From contig NZ_CP029197.1 of assembly GCF_008639165.1 (NCBI RefSeq), positions 3,162,001-3,226,000 of the forward strand: a stretch of DNA of 64,000 bases. The letters are read 5' to 3'. The notes below the pieces were generated by a model. The model had not been told where the DNA came from. It made no database searches and saw nothing but the letters and a program-made list of their open reading frames with translations. Shown one piece after another: positions 8,908 to 17,200 of the stretch. Positions within the stretch are counted from its first letter, which is position 1; every line of letters begins with the position of its first letter. Origin of the DNA: Streptomyces venezuelae ATCC 10712 (GTDB lineage Bacteria; Actinomycetota; Actinomycetes; Streptomycetales; Streptomycetaceae). A program made the position numbers and the translations under genes.

Positions 8908-9638
8908 ACGTTCCCCAGGAACCCGGGGTCCGGCTCGTCGAGCCCCACGGCCGTCTCCCGCTCGAACCCCAGGACCTCCGCCATCGTCACGACACGGCGG
9001 CTGGTCGCCGCCAGATCCCGGTGCGCCTCCTCCGACCACAGCGGCGGGTAGAGGGTGAGCCCCCGGTCGCCGTCCAGCCTGCGGACCTCCTCGCGCCAGC
9101 CGGGCCAGCGCAGCCCCTCGTAGAACTCCTCCGTGCCGCCGGCCAGCATCCACGACAGCCAGGCCCCGTACCCGGCGCCCAGCGCGTCCCAGCGCAGCGA
9201 GTCCGGCGCGAAGTACACCATCTCGCCGGGCCGCCCCGGCAGTCCGACCTCCTCCGCCGGCCCGCCCTGGAGGACGAACACCCCGCCGAGCACGTCGTGC
9301 GCCACGACGAGCCCGGCCCCAGGCCGCCACCCCGGGTCGGCCGCGGCGTCGGCTGGGTAGTCGTTGACCCGCGCCAGCGACGGCAGCCGCCGGTCGTTGT
9401 CGTCGGCGGGACTGCCGTACACCCGCAGCCAGCCGTCGTCGACGAACGCCCCGCCGCTGTGCAGCAGGAACGCCCCCAGGAACGACCGCACGGTCACCTG
9501 CGTCCGGAGCAGCGCGGCCGCGCCCCGTTCGCCGTCGGGGTCCAGCACCTCGACGGGGACGGACGCGGCCCGCAGCTCCTCGCCGAGGACCGGCCACGCC
9601 GGGTCCTCGACCTCGGTCAACTCACTCAGTTCACGCAC
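8904..9638 (-). CDS. DUF2625 family protein
   Basis: This is a cytosolic protein of 244 residues matching my recollection of the DUF2625 family, with RTQVTVRSFLGAFLLHSGG, DDGWLRVYGS and the WMLAGGTEEFYEGLRWPGW block. No catalytic motif, signal peptide or membrane segment is visible and the function is unknown. Its stop codon overlaps the GTG of the following acetyltransferase by four bases, so the two products are likely made together and may act on the same process. The 185 bases upstream to the AraC gene contain no obvious terminator. Confidence 0.75.
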   Translation of the reverse strand: MRELSELTEVEDPAWPVLGEELRAASVPVEVLDPDGERGAAALLRTQVTVRSFLGAFLLHSGGAFVDDGWLRVYGSPADDNDRRLPSLARVNDYPADAAADPGWRPGAGLVVAHDVLGGVFVLQGGPAEEVGLPGRPGEMVYFAPDSLRWDALGAGYGAWLSWMLAGGTEEFYEGLRWPGWREEVRRLDGDRGLTLYPPLWSEEAHRDLAATSRRVVTMAEVLGFERETAVGLDEPDPGFLGNV

Positions 9639-9823
9639 CGTGGCATGCTCGCACGCCCACCGCCGCCCCGGCTCGGGTCCAGGTCCCAGACCCCCTGGTC
9701 GTTCCGCTTCCTCGTGCTCCTCATGACGATCCCCCGTCGTGGTACTCGGACGAACAGCTTCGAGCCGAGCCTAGAAAGATCATGATCGGCGCGCTGTGCG
9801 CCCGGCGCGCGATTCCTTGACGC

Positions 9824-10810
9824 TCAGCGCAACCGCGAATCCTCCCCGGTGAACGCCCGCGCCCTGAGCTCCGTCGGGCTCACCCCGTACGCCTCGCGGA
9901 AGGACCGGCTGAACACCGCCGGCCCGCTGAACCCCCACCGCGCCGCGATCGCCTGCACCGGATACGTGAGCAGCTCGGGCCGCAGCAGATCGGCCCGGCA
10001 CCGTTCGAGGCGGCGCCGGCGCACCCGGGCCTGGACGGTCTCCCCCTCGCCCCGGAACAGCTGGTGGAGCGCGCGCACCGACATGTTGTGGTGCGCCGCC
10101 ACCGCGACCGGGGACAGTTCGGGATCGCCCAGGTTGTACTCGATGAAGGCGTGGATCCGGCGGATCAGCGCCCGCGCCCGCACCTCGGCCGGCAGCTGCT
10201 CCTCGGCGTCCGTGTGCTGCGCCAGGCACGCCGCCGCGAGGTCGACCGCGGTGGATCCGATCCGCCGCAGCTCGTCCGGCGCGCACTCGCCGCCGTGCGC
10301 CACGAGCGAGCGCAGAAACGCGACGAGGACCGCCCCCACCCCGCTGCCGCCCGGCATCCGCCGGGCCAGCAGCGAGTCCAGCCGCTTCGCCGGCAACGGC
10401 AGGACGTCACGGGGCAGTTGCAGGATGACCAGCTGCCCGGGGTCGCCGTCGGAGACGTACCGGGCGTCGGAGGGCCGCGAGGTGTCCCAGAAGACGAGGT
10501 CACCGACCTCCGCCTCGCAGCTGTTCCCGTGCTGCACCAGGGTCATCGCCCCCTTGGTCACCAGGCCCAGCTGGTACTGCTCGGGGTCGCCCCGCCGGAT
10601 CAGCGCGGGCGTGCGCTGCGAACGCAGCGGCGCGTACGCGACCTCGGACACCTGGAGCTCCCCCAGGTCGAGCAGGGCCGCGTCGGCCGTGAACTCGGCG
10701 GGCCGCTCACTGGTGAGCCGGGTGGGCATCACCTCCCGCGAGATCATGTCCGCGAACCACTCGAACCGCTCCCCGTCGGGCAGATCCCCCGACGACACCA
10801 CCGACCACAT
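9824..10810 (-). CDS. AraC-family transcriptional regulator
   Basis: This 328-residue regulator has an AraC-binding-like cupin domain over about residues 40-200 (QYQLGLVTKGAMTLVQHG, DLVFWDTSRP) and a two-helix-turn-helix AraC/XylS DNA-binding domain over residues 215-320 (NMSVRALHQLFRGEGETVQARVRR in two pieces, then RWGFSGPAVFSRSFREAYGVSP). The signature at the second HTH is intact. The effector and targets are not evident. It is downstream of a VOC gene on the same strand with a 109-base gap; whether they share a transcript is unclear. ATG start at 10810. Confidence 0.88.
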   Translation of the reverse strand: MWSVVSSGDLPDGERFEWFADMISREVMPTRLTSERPAEFTADAALLDLGELQVSEVAYAPLRSQRTPALIRRGDPEQYQLGLVTKGAMTLVQHGNSCEAEVGDLVFWDTSRPSDARYVSDGDPGQLVILQLPRDVLPLPAKRLDSLLARRMPGGSGVGAVLVAFLRSLVAHGGECAPDELRRIGSTAVDLAAACLAQHTDAEEQLPAEVRARALIRRIHAFIEYNLGDPELSPVAVAAHHNMSVRALHQLFRGEGETVQARVRRRRLERCRADLLRPELLTYPVQAIAARWGFSGPAVFSRSFREAYGVSPTELRARAFTGEDSRLR

Positions 10811-10919
10811 CTCTCGACTCCCCCGATCCGATGAAACGACGGCGGCCAGGATGCAGCGGCACGGACGCGTTCACCTCAGGGTGTACGCGTCCGGCGTGGC
10901 GGAACGCTCCCTGCGGCGG

Positions 10920-11411
10920 CTATCCCACCGACCGGCCGGGGAAGAAGTCCGCGCCCTGCACGTACTCCATGGCCTTCGTGAACTCCGGGTCGCCCAGGCG
11001 GCGTTCCATCTCCTCCTCGGTCACGTCCTCCACCCGCGTCTGGATCCAGTACAGATTGCCCAGCGGGTCGCGCACCCGGCCGACCCGGTCGCCGAAGAAC
11101 AGGTGGGTGACCTCCGTGACCGAGGTCCCGCCCGCCGCGACCGCCTGCCGGTGCGTCGCGTCGGCGTCCTCCACGTACAGCCGGAGGAAGCCGGGGGTGG
11201 CCGGCCACTCCGGTCGCGCGTCGAACATCATCACCACCGAGTCGCCGATCCGGACCTCCGCGTGCCCGACGGAGCCGTCCTCGCCGACCAGACACGACAG
11301 CTCCTCCGCACCGAACGCGGCCTCCAGGAAGCCGATGAGCCGGCGCGTGTCGGGCGAGATGATCCACGGCGTGACCGTGTGGTACCCCTCGGGAACGGGC
11401 TTGACGGACAT
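10920..11411 (-). CDS. VOC (glyoxalase/PhnB-like) domain protein
   Basis: This is a 163-residue vicinal-oxygen-chelate fold protein resembling PhnB/YdhR-like glyoxalase relatives: it starts with VTPWIISPDTRRLIGFLEAAFGA and has two beta-alpha-beta-beta-beta halves with GHAEVRIGDSVVMMFD and DPLGNLYWIQTRV. Related proteins include bleomycin-resistance and extradiol-dioxygenase folds; metal ligands cannot be assigned with confidence, and the function is unknown. ATG start at 11411. Same strand as the flanking hydrolase and AraC genes. Confidence 0.8.
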   Translation of the reverse strand: MSVKPVPEGYHTVTPWIISPDTRRLIGFLEAAFGAEELSCLVGEDGSVGHAEVRIGDSVVMMFDARPEWPATPGFLRLYVEDADATHRQAVAAGGTSVTEVTHLFFGDRVGRVRDPLGNLYWIQTRVEDVTEEEMERRLGDPEFTKAMEYVQGADFFPGRSVG

Positions 11412-11502
11412 GACTGCCTCCTCGTACGCGGCGCGTGCCTCAACGTGTCTCCGACGGTAGGCACCATCCAGGTCGGTTCCTGACCTAGATGGCCGGGCGG
11501 GG

Positions 11503-12726
11503 CTACGCGCCGCACAAGGAGCGGTCGGAGAGCGTCTTCAGGGCCGTGTCGATGGGGTGGGGCGGGAGCGGTCCCCGCGCGTCCCGGGGGCTCCAGCGCT
11601 GGAGGTTGACCGCGATCGACATCTGGCGGCGGCCGTCCGCCCGGGTCAGGGAGAGCGTCCCGGCCCCCCAGACCGTGCCGTCGTGCCCCCAGAAGGTGCC
11701 GCAGCCGGGGACGACGACCTTGTGCAGCCCCAGGCCGTACTCGATCATCGTCCCGTCCAGGGCGCGGACCGGGACCGTGCGCTGCATCTGGGCCAGGGAC
11801 GCCCTGCTGACGATGCCGCCGTCGAGCAGCCGCGCGTAGAAGCGGTTGAGGTCGTCCATGGTGGAGACGAGGGCGGCTCCCGTGCCCGTCCAGGACATGT
11901 TGTAGACGCTGTAGTCGCGCGGCGGGTCGAGCAGGCCCCACAGGGACTCGTACATGCGCGCGTGCGGCCCGTCGATCGTCGGCCCGTCCGGGAAGCCGGT
12001 GTGCCGCAGCCCGGCCCGCTCGATGACGTCGCGGGTGATGACGCGCTCGGCGGTGGTGCCGGTGACCCGTTCCAGGAGCCGGCCGAGAAGCAGCCAGTTG
12101 GTGTTGGAGTAGACGCCGACGGGACCGCCGGGTTCACCGGTGGGCGGCGCCGCGAGGCCCAGCGCGATCAGCTCGTCGGGGCTGAACTCGCGGAAGCGGT
12201 TGTCGTCCAGGCTGGTGGGCGAGTTCCGCTGGAGGGAGGGGAAGGCGTACGGGATGTAGTCGGGGATGCCGCTCGTGTTGTTGAGGAGCATCCGCACGGT
12301 GATCTTCCGCCCCCGCTCCCCCGGTACGAGGTCCGGCAGGTAGTCACCGACCGGCGCGTCGAGCCGGATCCGGCCCCGCTCGGCCTGCCGCATGACCGCG
12401 GCGGCGGTGAAGGTCTTGGTGATGCTGCCGACCCGCTGGCGCATGCCGGGGCTCACGGGCCGCCCGGTGGCGAGGTCGGCCACCCCGGAGGCCCCGCGCC
12501 AGGTCCGGCCGTGGTCGCGCACCTCCCCGAACACCCCGGGGACGCCCGCCCGGTGGACGTCGTCCATGGCGTCCCGCAGGCGGGCGGGGTCGAGACGGGC
12601 CGGGTCCTGGCGGGCGGGGCCGGCCTGCGGGTGCGGGGCCGGGGCGGCCTCGACCGTACCGGCGCAGGCGGTGAGCGCGGCCACCCCGGTGACCAGGGCG
12701 AGACGGATCTTCGATCGGAGCTTCAT
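11503..12726 (-). CDS. secreted serine hydrolase, class C beta-lactamase/DD-peptidase family
   Basis: This is a 407-residue exported serine hydrolase. The signal peptide carries an LTACAG sequence compatible with lipidation at residue 21. The beta-lactamase fold shows the catalytic SxxK as SITK, the YxN as YSN (VGVYSNTNWLLLG) and the third motif as HDG in FWGHDGTVWG. It resembles Streptomyces R61-type D-alanyl-D-alanine carboxypeptidases; peptidase, esterase or lactamase activity cannot be separated from sequence. It lies 49 bases downstream of an alpha/beta-hydrolase gene on the same strand, a likely two-gene operon. ATG start at 12726. Confidence 0.88.
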   Translation of the reverse strand: MKLRSKIRLALVTGVAALTACAGTVEAAPAPHPQAGPARQDPARLDPARLRDAMDDVHRAGVPGVFGEVRDHGRTWRGASGVADLATGRPVSPGMRQRVGSITKTFTAAAVMRQAERGRIRLDAPVGDYLPDLVPGERGRKITVRMLLNNTSGIPDYIPYAFPSLQRNSPTSLDDNRFREFSPDELIALGLAAPPTGEPGGPVGVYSNTNWLLLGRLLERVTGTTAERVITRDVIERAGLRHTGFPDGPTIDGPHARMYESLWGLLDPPRDYSVYNMSWTGTGAALVSTMDDLNRFYARLLDGGIVSRASLAQMQRTVPVRALDGTMIEYGLGLHKVVVPGCGTFWGHDGTVWGAGTLSLTRADGRRQMSIAVNLQRWSPRDARGPLPPHPIDTALKTLSDRSLCGA

Positions 12727-12775
12727 GGTGTACGTCCTCGGTTCGGTGGGGAAGGGGCGCGGCAGGAGGCGGGTC

Positions 12776-13681
12776 TCAGCCGGCCAGGGCGCGGGCCAGC
12801 GCGGCGCCCAGTTCCTCGTTCTGGCGCTGCGAGATCTCGGCCGAGAGGATCGCCTGCGACCCGTGGAAGGCGCCGGGCCACTGGTGGATCTCGACCGACA
12901 CCCCCGCCTGGAGCAGGCGCAGCGCGTACGCCAGGCCCTCGTCGCGGTTCGGGTCGAACTCGGCGGTGGCGAGGTAGGCCGGGGGCAGCCCGGCCAGGTC
13001 TTCGGCGCGGGCGGGCGCGGCGTACGCCGTCGCGGGGCCGCCCCCCAGGTAGTGCCGCCAGGAGGCGAGGCTCTTGGCGCGGAAGAACCAGGGCGTCTCG
13101 GTGAAGTTCACCGCCGACCACGAGTCCTGCCGGTCGTCGAGCCCCGGCTGGTTGAGCAGCTGGAAGCGGATCGGCGGCCCCTGCCGGTCGCGGGCCAGCA
13201 GGGTCACCGCCGCCGCGAGGTTGGCGCCCGCGCTGTGACCGCCGATCGCGACGCGGTCCGGCTCGACGCCGAGCTCGGCCGCGTGCCCGACGGCCCAGGT
13301 GAGGACGGCGTAGGCGTCGTCCAGGGCGGCGGGGAAGGGGTGTTCGGGGGCGAGCCGGTAGTCCACCGAGATCACGACGGCGCCGGAGGAGGCCGCGATG
13401 CGGGCGGCCCACGGGTGTTCGGTGTCCAGGTCGCCCATGAGGAATCCGCCGCCGTGCAGCCAGACGACGGCGCCCCGGGCCCCGTGCGGGCGGTAGACCC
13501 GGACCCGCACGGGCGGGTCGGCGGGCACCGTACGGTCCTCGATGTCCATGCCCGTGGTATCGGGGGCCGGTACGGCGGCGGCCAGTCGGGCGAAGTTCTT
13601 CCGCGCGGTCACCGGGTCCGTGAGGTCGGTGCGGGGGAAGAACGGTACGAATGCTTCGAGTTCGGGGTCCATGGCGAACAT
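12776..13681 (-). CDS. alpha/beta hydrolase, hormone-sensitive lipase family
   Basis: This cytosolic carboxylesterase-type enzyme (301 residues) has the oxyanion-hole motif HGGG in VVWLHGGGFLMGD, the nucleophile elbow GHSAG, the acid in ATAEFDPNRDEG and the catalytic histidine in GAFHGS. These define the HSL (family IV) esterases, which cleave short acyl esters; the natural substrate is unknown. The start ATG is at 13681, 110 bases from the divergent PucR-like regulator, which is therefore a candidate local regulator. The serine hydrolase gene follows 49 bases downstream. Confidence 0.88.
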   Translation of the reverse strand: MFAMDPELEAFVPFFPRTDLTDPVTARKNFARLAAAVPAPDTTGMDIEDRTVPADPPVRVRVYRPHGARGAVVWLHGGGFLMGDLDTEHPWAARIAASSGAVVISVDYRLAPEHPFPAALDDAYAVLTWAVGHAAELGVEPDRVAIGGHSAGANLAAAVTLLARDRQGPPIRFQLLNQPGLDDRQDSWSAVNFTETPWFFRAKSLASWRHYLGGGPATAYAAPARAEDLAGLPPAYLATAEFDPNRDEGLAYALRLLQAGVSVEIHQWPGAFHGSQAILSAEISQRQNEELGAALARALAG

Positions 13682-13779
13682 CCTCGGGGCGCCGCCCGGT
13701 CCGGGTCGCCCGCCGTCCGTCGGGCATCGGGGGCCGATCGCGCGCCGATCGGCGGCCGCCGCCGGAGGGGCCGCTCTCC

Positions 13780-13785
13780 TATCCT
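13780..13785 (+). promoter_or_regulatory. -10-like box for a leaderless regulator mRNA
   Basis: TATCCT sits six bases before the ATG at 13792, the spacing expected when transcription starts at the start codon. No convincing -35 box was found at the matching distance. Confidence 0.35.
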
Positions 13786-13791
13786 GCTGCC

Positions 13792-14913
13792 ATGGAGGCT
13801 CTGGCCGTACGGCTTTCCGGACTCGATCCGTACGTCGACGGAGCGCTCCGCATCGTCGCGTTCTACGACACGCTGATGCGCCGGCGGGTGGACCTGCCCG
13901 CGCTCGCCCGCGCCTCGGCCGGTCTGGCCGAGTGCGTCACCGGGATCGGACTCCACGGCACGGGCCGCACGATCCGCCTCGCGCCCGACGGCCGCGAGGC
14001 GGCCGGCCCGGCGGCGCCCGCGTCGGGGACGGCCCCGGTCGTCCTCGACGAGGAGGAGATCGGCACGGTGTGGCTGGAGCGGGCGGGTCCGGCCGGCCCG
14101 CTCGACGAGGTGCTGCTCGACCGGCTCGCGCTGGCCGTCGCGGGAGCCGTCGAACGGTACGGACCCGCCCGTACGACCATGGCGGACCCCGCGCTCGTCG
14201 AGCTGGTGGTCAGCACCGGGACCGACGAGGCGGCCCGGGCGCGGGCGTTGCGGCTGCTCGGCTTCGCCGCCGGGTCGCCGGTCCGGGTGGCCGCCGTACG
14301 GTCGCCGCGGCTGCCGCTCGACCGGGTGGGCGCGGCCGTCTGCCCCGGGCGCCCGGTGAAGGCGGCGCGGATCGGCGGGGTCGGCGTGGTCCTGGCCGCC
14401 GCCGTGGACCCGGCGCGCTTCCCCGCGGGCGTCCGGGCGGGTGTCGGCGCGGCGGACGGCCCCGACCTGGCGTGGCGGGAGGCCCGCACCGCCCTGCGCC
14501 TCACGACCGAGCGCGAACCCGTGGTCCTGCACGCCGAGTTGGGTGCGCTGGCGCTGCTCGCGGAGGTGCCGACGGAGGCGCTCCGCGCGAACCCGGACGT
14601 CGCGGCGCTGGTCCGGCTGGCCGGCCAGGAGGCGCCGCAGGAGGTCCGGGAGCTGCTGGACACCCTGGACGCGTACTGCGCGGCGGGCTCGCTGCGCCGG
14701 GCGGCGGAGGCGCTGCACCTCCACCACAGCAGCGTGTCCCGCCGGGTCGACCTGCTGGGCAAGGCCCTGTCGGTCGACCTCACGACCCCGACGGGCCTGA
14801 CCAGAGCCCGGCTTGCCCTGACGTCCTGGCGCCTCCTCACCGACCCGGGCCCGGCCGGTGGGGCCGAGCCCGGTGAGAAGAATCTCGGGGGCGGTCGCAA
14901 CCTCGTGGGGTGA
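13792..14913 (+). CDS. PucR/CdaR-like transcriptional regulator
   Basis: This 373-residue protein ends in a PucR-type helix-turn-helix (AGSLRRAAEALHLHHSSVSR, about residues 295-320), the hallmark of this regulator family in which the DNA-binding unit is C-terminal. The N-terminal 280 residues are a sensory part with no recognisable ligand motif. The frame is open upstream, but ATG 13792 is chosen because TATCCT six bases upstream looks like a -10 box, giving a leaderless mRNA. It is divergent from the esterase/serine-hydrolase pair and probably regulates that or itself. A 12-of-13-pair hairpin follows its stop. Confidence 0.8.
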   Translation: MEALAVRLSGLDPYVDGALRIVAFYDTLMRRRVDLPALARASAGLAECVTGIGLHGTGRTIRLAPDGREAAGPAAPASGTAPVVLDEEEIGTVWLERAGPAGPLDEVLLDRLALAVAGAVERYGPARTTMADPALVELVVSTGTDEAARARALRLLGFAAGSPVRVAAVRSPRLPLDRVGAAVCPGRPVKAARIGGVGVVLAAAVDPARFPAGVRAGVGAADGPDLAWREARTALRLTTEREPVVLHAELGALALLAEVPTEALRANPDVAALVRLAGQEAPQEVRELLDTLDAYCAAGSLRRAAEALHLHHSSVSRRVDLLGKALSVDLTTPTGLTRARLALTSWRLLTDPGPAGGAEPGEKNLGGGRNLVG

Positions 14914-14922
14914 CACACGTCT

Positions 14923-14951
14923 GGTGGGTTGAAGGCGCCCTTCACCCCACC
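14923..14951 (+). terminator. hairpin after the PucR-like gene
   Basis: Two 13-base arms (14923-14935 and 14939-14951) pair with one mismatch around a 3-base loop, ten bases after the regulator stop. There is no U-tract, as is common in Streptomyces. Confidence 0.55.
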
Positions 14952-14979
14952 GTGTCCGTCTCTTCCTCGGGAGAACCCC

Positions 14980-15357
14980 ATGTCCAGCCACGCCAAGCGG
15001 AACTTCCGCCCCCGCCCCCGGGTCCTGGGTGTCGTCACCGGTGCCGCGCTCCTCCTGGGCGGCGGCTTCGCCGTACAGGCCTTCGCCGACTCGGGCCCGC
15101 GCCCCGCCCCGAAGGTGGCCGCGCCCGCACCGGAGTCGGCCCCGGCCCCGAAGCCCGTCCCGGCCGTCAAGCCGGTCCCGGCTCCGGCCCCCGCCCCGGC
15201 CGTCAAGCCCGTCCCGGCTCCGGCCCCGGCCCCCGCCGTCAAGCCCGTCCCGGCCCCGGCTCCCGCCCCCGCCGTCAAGCCCGTCCCGGCTCCCGCTCCG
15301 GCTCCCGTCGGCGGTGTGCCCCGGGTCGTGCGGCCCGGTACCGGCTTCGGGAAGTAG
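14980..15357 (+). CDS. small secreted Pro/Ala/Lys repeat protein
   Basis: This 125-residue exported protein has a Sec/Tat-like signal (RPRPRVLGVVTGAALLLGGG, then cleavage near AFADS). Almost the whole mature part is low-complexity: four exact-length copies of a 12-residue unit, VKPVPAPAPAPA, from residue 63, then a short basic tail ending PGTGFGK. Such PK/PA-rich chains usually act as extended spacers in or near the cell wall. The ATG at 14980 is preceded by GGGAG at 8 bases; an earlier in-frame ATG at 14929 lacks such support and would displace the signal peptide. It is followed by a 26-bp perfect palindrome and then an ECF sigma gene. No function can be assigned. Confidence 0.7.
   Translation: MSSHAKRNFRPRPRVLGVVTGAALLLGGGFAVQAFADSGPRPAPKVAAPAPESAPAPKPVPAVKPVPAPAPAPAVKPVPAPAPAPAVKPVPAPAPAPAVKPVPAPAPAPVGGVPRVVRPGTGFGK
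15166..15309 (+). repeat. four 36-bp coding tandem repeats
   Basis: Units start at 15166, 15202, 15238 and 15274 with an exact 36-bp period and each encodes VKPVPAPAPAPA. The copies differ mainly at third codon positions, so the array has been kept in frame at the protein level. Confidence 0.9.
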
Positions 15358-15382
15358 CAGCAGGCGGTCGTGCCCTTCGAGC

Positions 15383-15408
15383 GGGCGGCCGGCCCGGGCC
15401 GGCCGCCC
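15383..15408. terminator. 26-bp perfect palindrome, probable terminator
   Basis: A perfectly self-complementary GC-only palindrome lies 26 bases after the repeat-protein stop and 27 bases before the sigma-factor start. It could form a strong hairpin in RNA from either strand; a protein-binding role is also possible. Confidence 0.5.
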
Positions 15409-15434
15409 CTCCCTTCCCCGACGGATCGAGGACC

Positions 15435-16088
15435 GTGCAGTTGTCGTACGCCGTACCCGTGCCCGTACCCCCACCGGCAGCCGCGGCCCGGCCCCCCTGG
15501 TGGGCCCGGCTGCTCGCCCGCGTGTCCCGGGCCGAGGACGCGCCCGCGGCCGTGCGGGGGCGCCACCTGTACGCGGTCGGTGCCTCCGGCGACCCCGGAC
15601 CGCCGCCCGACCTGACCGAGCTGTACCTGGCCCGGCGGCTCGACATGGTGCGGCTCGCGGTCTTCCTCGTCGACGACCGGCACACCGCCGAGGACGTCGT
15701 CCAGGACGCGTTCGCCGCGATGTGCCGGCGGTACGGGACCTCGCTCCACGGGCTCCAGGACCCCGGCGCGTACCTGCACACCGCCGTCGTCAACGCGGCC
15801 CGTTCCGTGCTGCGCAGGCGCCGCACCGCCCGCGCGTACACCCCGCCCCATCCGGTCGCCGGGCCTCCCGTCGACGAGGACCTGCTGCTCGCCGAGGAGC
15901 ACCGGCACGTGCTCGACGCGCTCGCGGGGCTGACCCGGCGCCAGCGCGAGGTGCTCGTGCTGCGGTACTGGTCGGAGCTGACCGAGGCGCAGATCGCGCA
16001 GACGCTCGGGCTCTCGCGCGGCACGGTGAAGTCCACCGCGAGCCGCGCGCTCGACGCCCTGGAGAAGAAGCTGGAGGGAGGCCGATGA
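15435..16088 (+). CDS. ECF RNA polymerase sigma factor
   Basis: This 217-residue alternative sigma factor of the extracytoplasmic-function class (SigE-like subgroup) has region 2 over about residues 65-105 (LVDDRHTAEDVVQDAFAAM) and region 4 over residues 155-210 (LTRRQREVLVLRYWSELTEA, then QTLGLSRGTVKSTASRAL). A 60-residue Pro-rich N-terminal extension precedes region 2. The frame is open further upstream through other genes; GTG 15435 is chosen because GAGGA lies just before it, although the TTG two codons later has better spacing. Its stop overlaps the next gene in ATGA, so its product is coupled to a one-pass membrane protein that may be its anti-sigma factor. Confidence 0.88.
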   Translation: MQLSYAVPVPVPPPAAAARPPWWARLLARVSRAEDAPAAVRGRHLYAVGASGDPGPPPDLTELYLARRLDMVRLAVFLVDDRHTAEDVVQDAFAAMCRRYGTSLHGLQDPGAYLHTAVVNAARSVLRRRRTARAYTPPHPVAGPPVDEDLLLAEEHRHVLDALAGLTRRQREVLVLRYWSELTEAQIAQTLGLSRGTVKSTASRALDALEKKLEGGR

Positions 16089-16537
16089 CACCGTCCGGAC
16101 CACGGGCCGGGGCCGGGGACGCTCCCGGCCGGCACACCGTCACCGAGGAGCGGCTGCGTGCCGCGTTCGCCGCCCGGGCCGCCCTCGTCACGTACCGGGA
16201 CCTGCGGCGCGAGGAACCCCCGCGGGGGCGGAGCCGGGGTACGCGGCGGGTGCGCGGGTTCGTTCTCGCGGGGCTCGGTTCGGTCGCCGCGGCGGCGGCC
16301 GCGTACGCCCTGTTCCTGGGGCCCGGCGGCGGTGCGGCGACTCCGCTGCCGGTGCAGCCCGCCCGGCCGCCGGGGGTCGGCGTACCCTCGCCGGAGGTTC
16401 CGGGCCCGACGCCGGGCCCGGTCGGTCCGTCCGTCGCACGGCCCCGGCCGAGCACGCCGGAAGGGGTCCCCGGGGCACGGCCCGAGGAGCTGCCGGGGCT
16501 GCCGCAGCGGCCGCCCGTCCCCGCCGCCCGGCCGTAG
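16085..16537 (+). CDS. one-pass membrane protein coupled to the sigma factor
   Basis: This 150-residue protein has a cytoplasmic N-terminal part of about 60 residues (TVTEERLRAAFAARAALVTYRDLR), one membrane span near residues 62-80 (FVLAGLGSVAAAAAAYALFL) and a Pro-rich extracytoplasmic tail. The ATG overlaps the sigma-factor stop by four bases. That position and topology are those of an anti-sigma factor, but the usual zinc-binding HxxxCxxC motif is absent and I see no known anti-sigma domain. Its role as regulator of the adjacent sigma factor is therefore inference from context. Confidence 0.65.
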   Translation: MTPSGPRAGAGDAPGRHTVTEERLRAAFAARAALVTYRDLRREEPPRGRSRGTRRVRGFVLAGLGSVAAAAAAYALFLGPGGGAATPLPVQPARPPGVGVPSPEVPGPTPGPVGPSVARPRPSTPEGVPGARPEELPGLPQRPPVPAARP

Positions 16538-16567
16538 GGGACATGCGAGGAGGGCGGGTCGCGCGGA

Positions 16568-16966
16568 CTACTTCGCGGGGACCTCTTCGAGGCACAGCAC
16601 GAACTTGTCCGACTCCAGCTGCTGCGCGAGCGCCGAGAGCTCCGCGCCGCACTTGTTCACGTCGAAGGTGTCGTCGATGACCTTGACGACCTTGAACAGG
16701 TCGGCCTTGCCGGAGGAGCAGTCCGTGGTGTCGACCTTGGGGTCGTTGTCGGGACCCGTCACGGTGACGCACTCGCCGGCCTTGGCGTGGACCGGGGCGT
16801 CGCCGGTGAGGTGCGGGAGGCCGAACTTGACGGCGATGGCGACGGCGATCGCGACCACGACACCGCCGACCTTCTTGAGGATGCGGCTGCCCTTCTTCGC
16901 CGGGGCGGCGGGCTGCTCGGCCGCGAAGGGCTGCTCGGGGGTCTGGGGCGCGGAGGGCGTCGTCAT
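16568..16966 (-). CDS. LppU/SCO3897-like membrane-anchored protein
   Basis: This 132-residue protein has a Pro/Ala-rich cytoplasmic start, a lysine cluster (KKGSRILKKVG), one membrane span (residues 33-49) and an extracytoplasmic domain with four cysteines, AGECVTVTG, TTDCSSGKA, VNKCGAEL and VLCLEEVP. This spacing is typical of the small LppU/SCO3897-type proteins common in Streptomyces, whose function is unknown; the cysteines probably form two disulfides. The ATG at 16966 has AAGGAA upstream. Convergent with the sigma-factor operon. Confidence 0.7.
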   Translation of the reverse strand: MTTPSAPQTPEQPFAAEQPAAPAKKGSRILKKVGGVVVAIAVAIAVKFGLPHLTGDAPVHAKAGECVTVTGPDNDPKVDTTDCSSGKADLFKVVKVIDDTFDVNKCGAELSALAQQLESDKFVLCLEEVPAK

Positions 16967-17137
16967 GAGTGATTCCTTGGGGACGCGGACATGATCAGAC
17001 GCGAACGTTACATGCAGCAAAACAGGCAAAAAGGATCATGAAGATCCACTTCCCGATCAGTTGTCGAGTCGTGACCCTGGCGCCCCGTCAGAAACCCCGC
17101 ACGGGCCCGCGCCTACGCTCCCGCACCCGGGAACGGC

Positions 17138-17179
17138 ACGAGGGCCGCCCGCCCGGTACTCCGGGTGGACGGCCCTCGT
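17138..17179 (-). terminator. hairpin after the candidate immunity gene
   Basis: Ten-base perfect outer arms (17138-17147 and 17170-17179) enclose a second, nearly perfect inner stem with a 4-base loop. It lies 21 bases beyond the stop of the minus-strand gene at 17201 and would end the toxin/immunity transcript. Confidence 0.65.
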
Positions 17180-17200
17180 CTCGGCGGGGCGCGACCGGGG

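Noticed and set aside
13609..16103. Minus-strand frames opposite the PucR, repeat peptide and sigma genes
   Set aside because: Low-complexity antisense; the plus-strand genes carry clear domains and ribosome sites.
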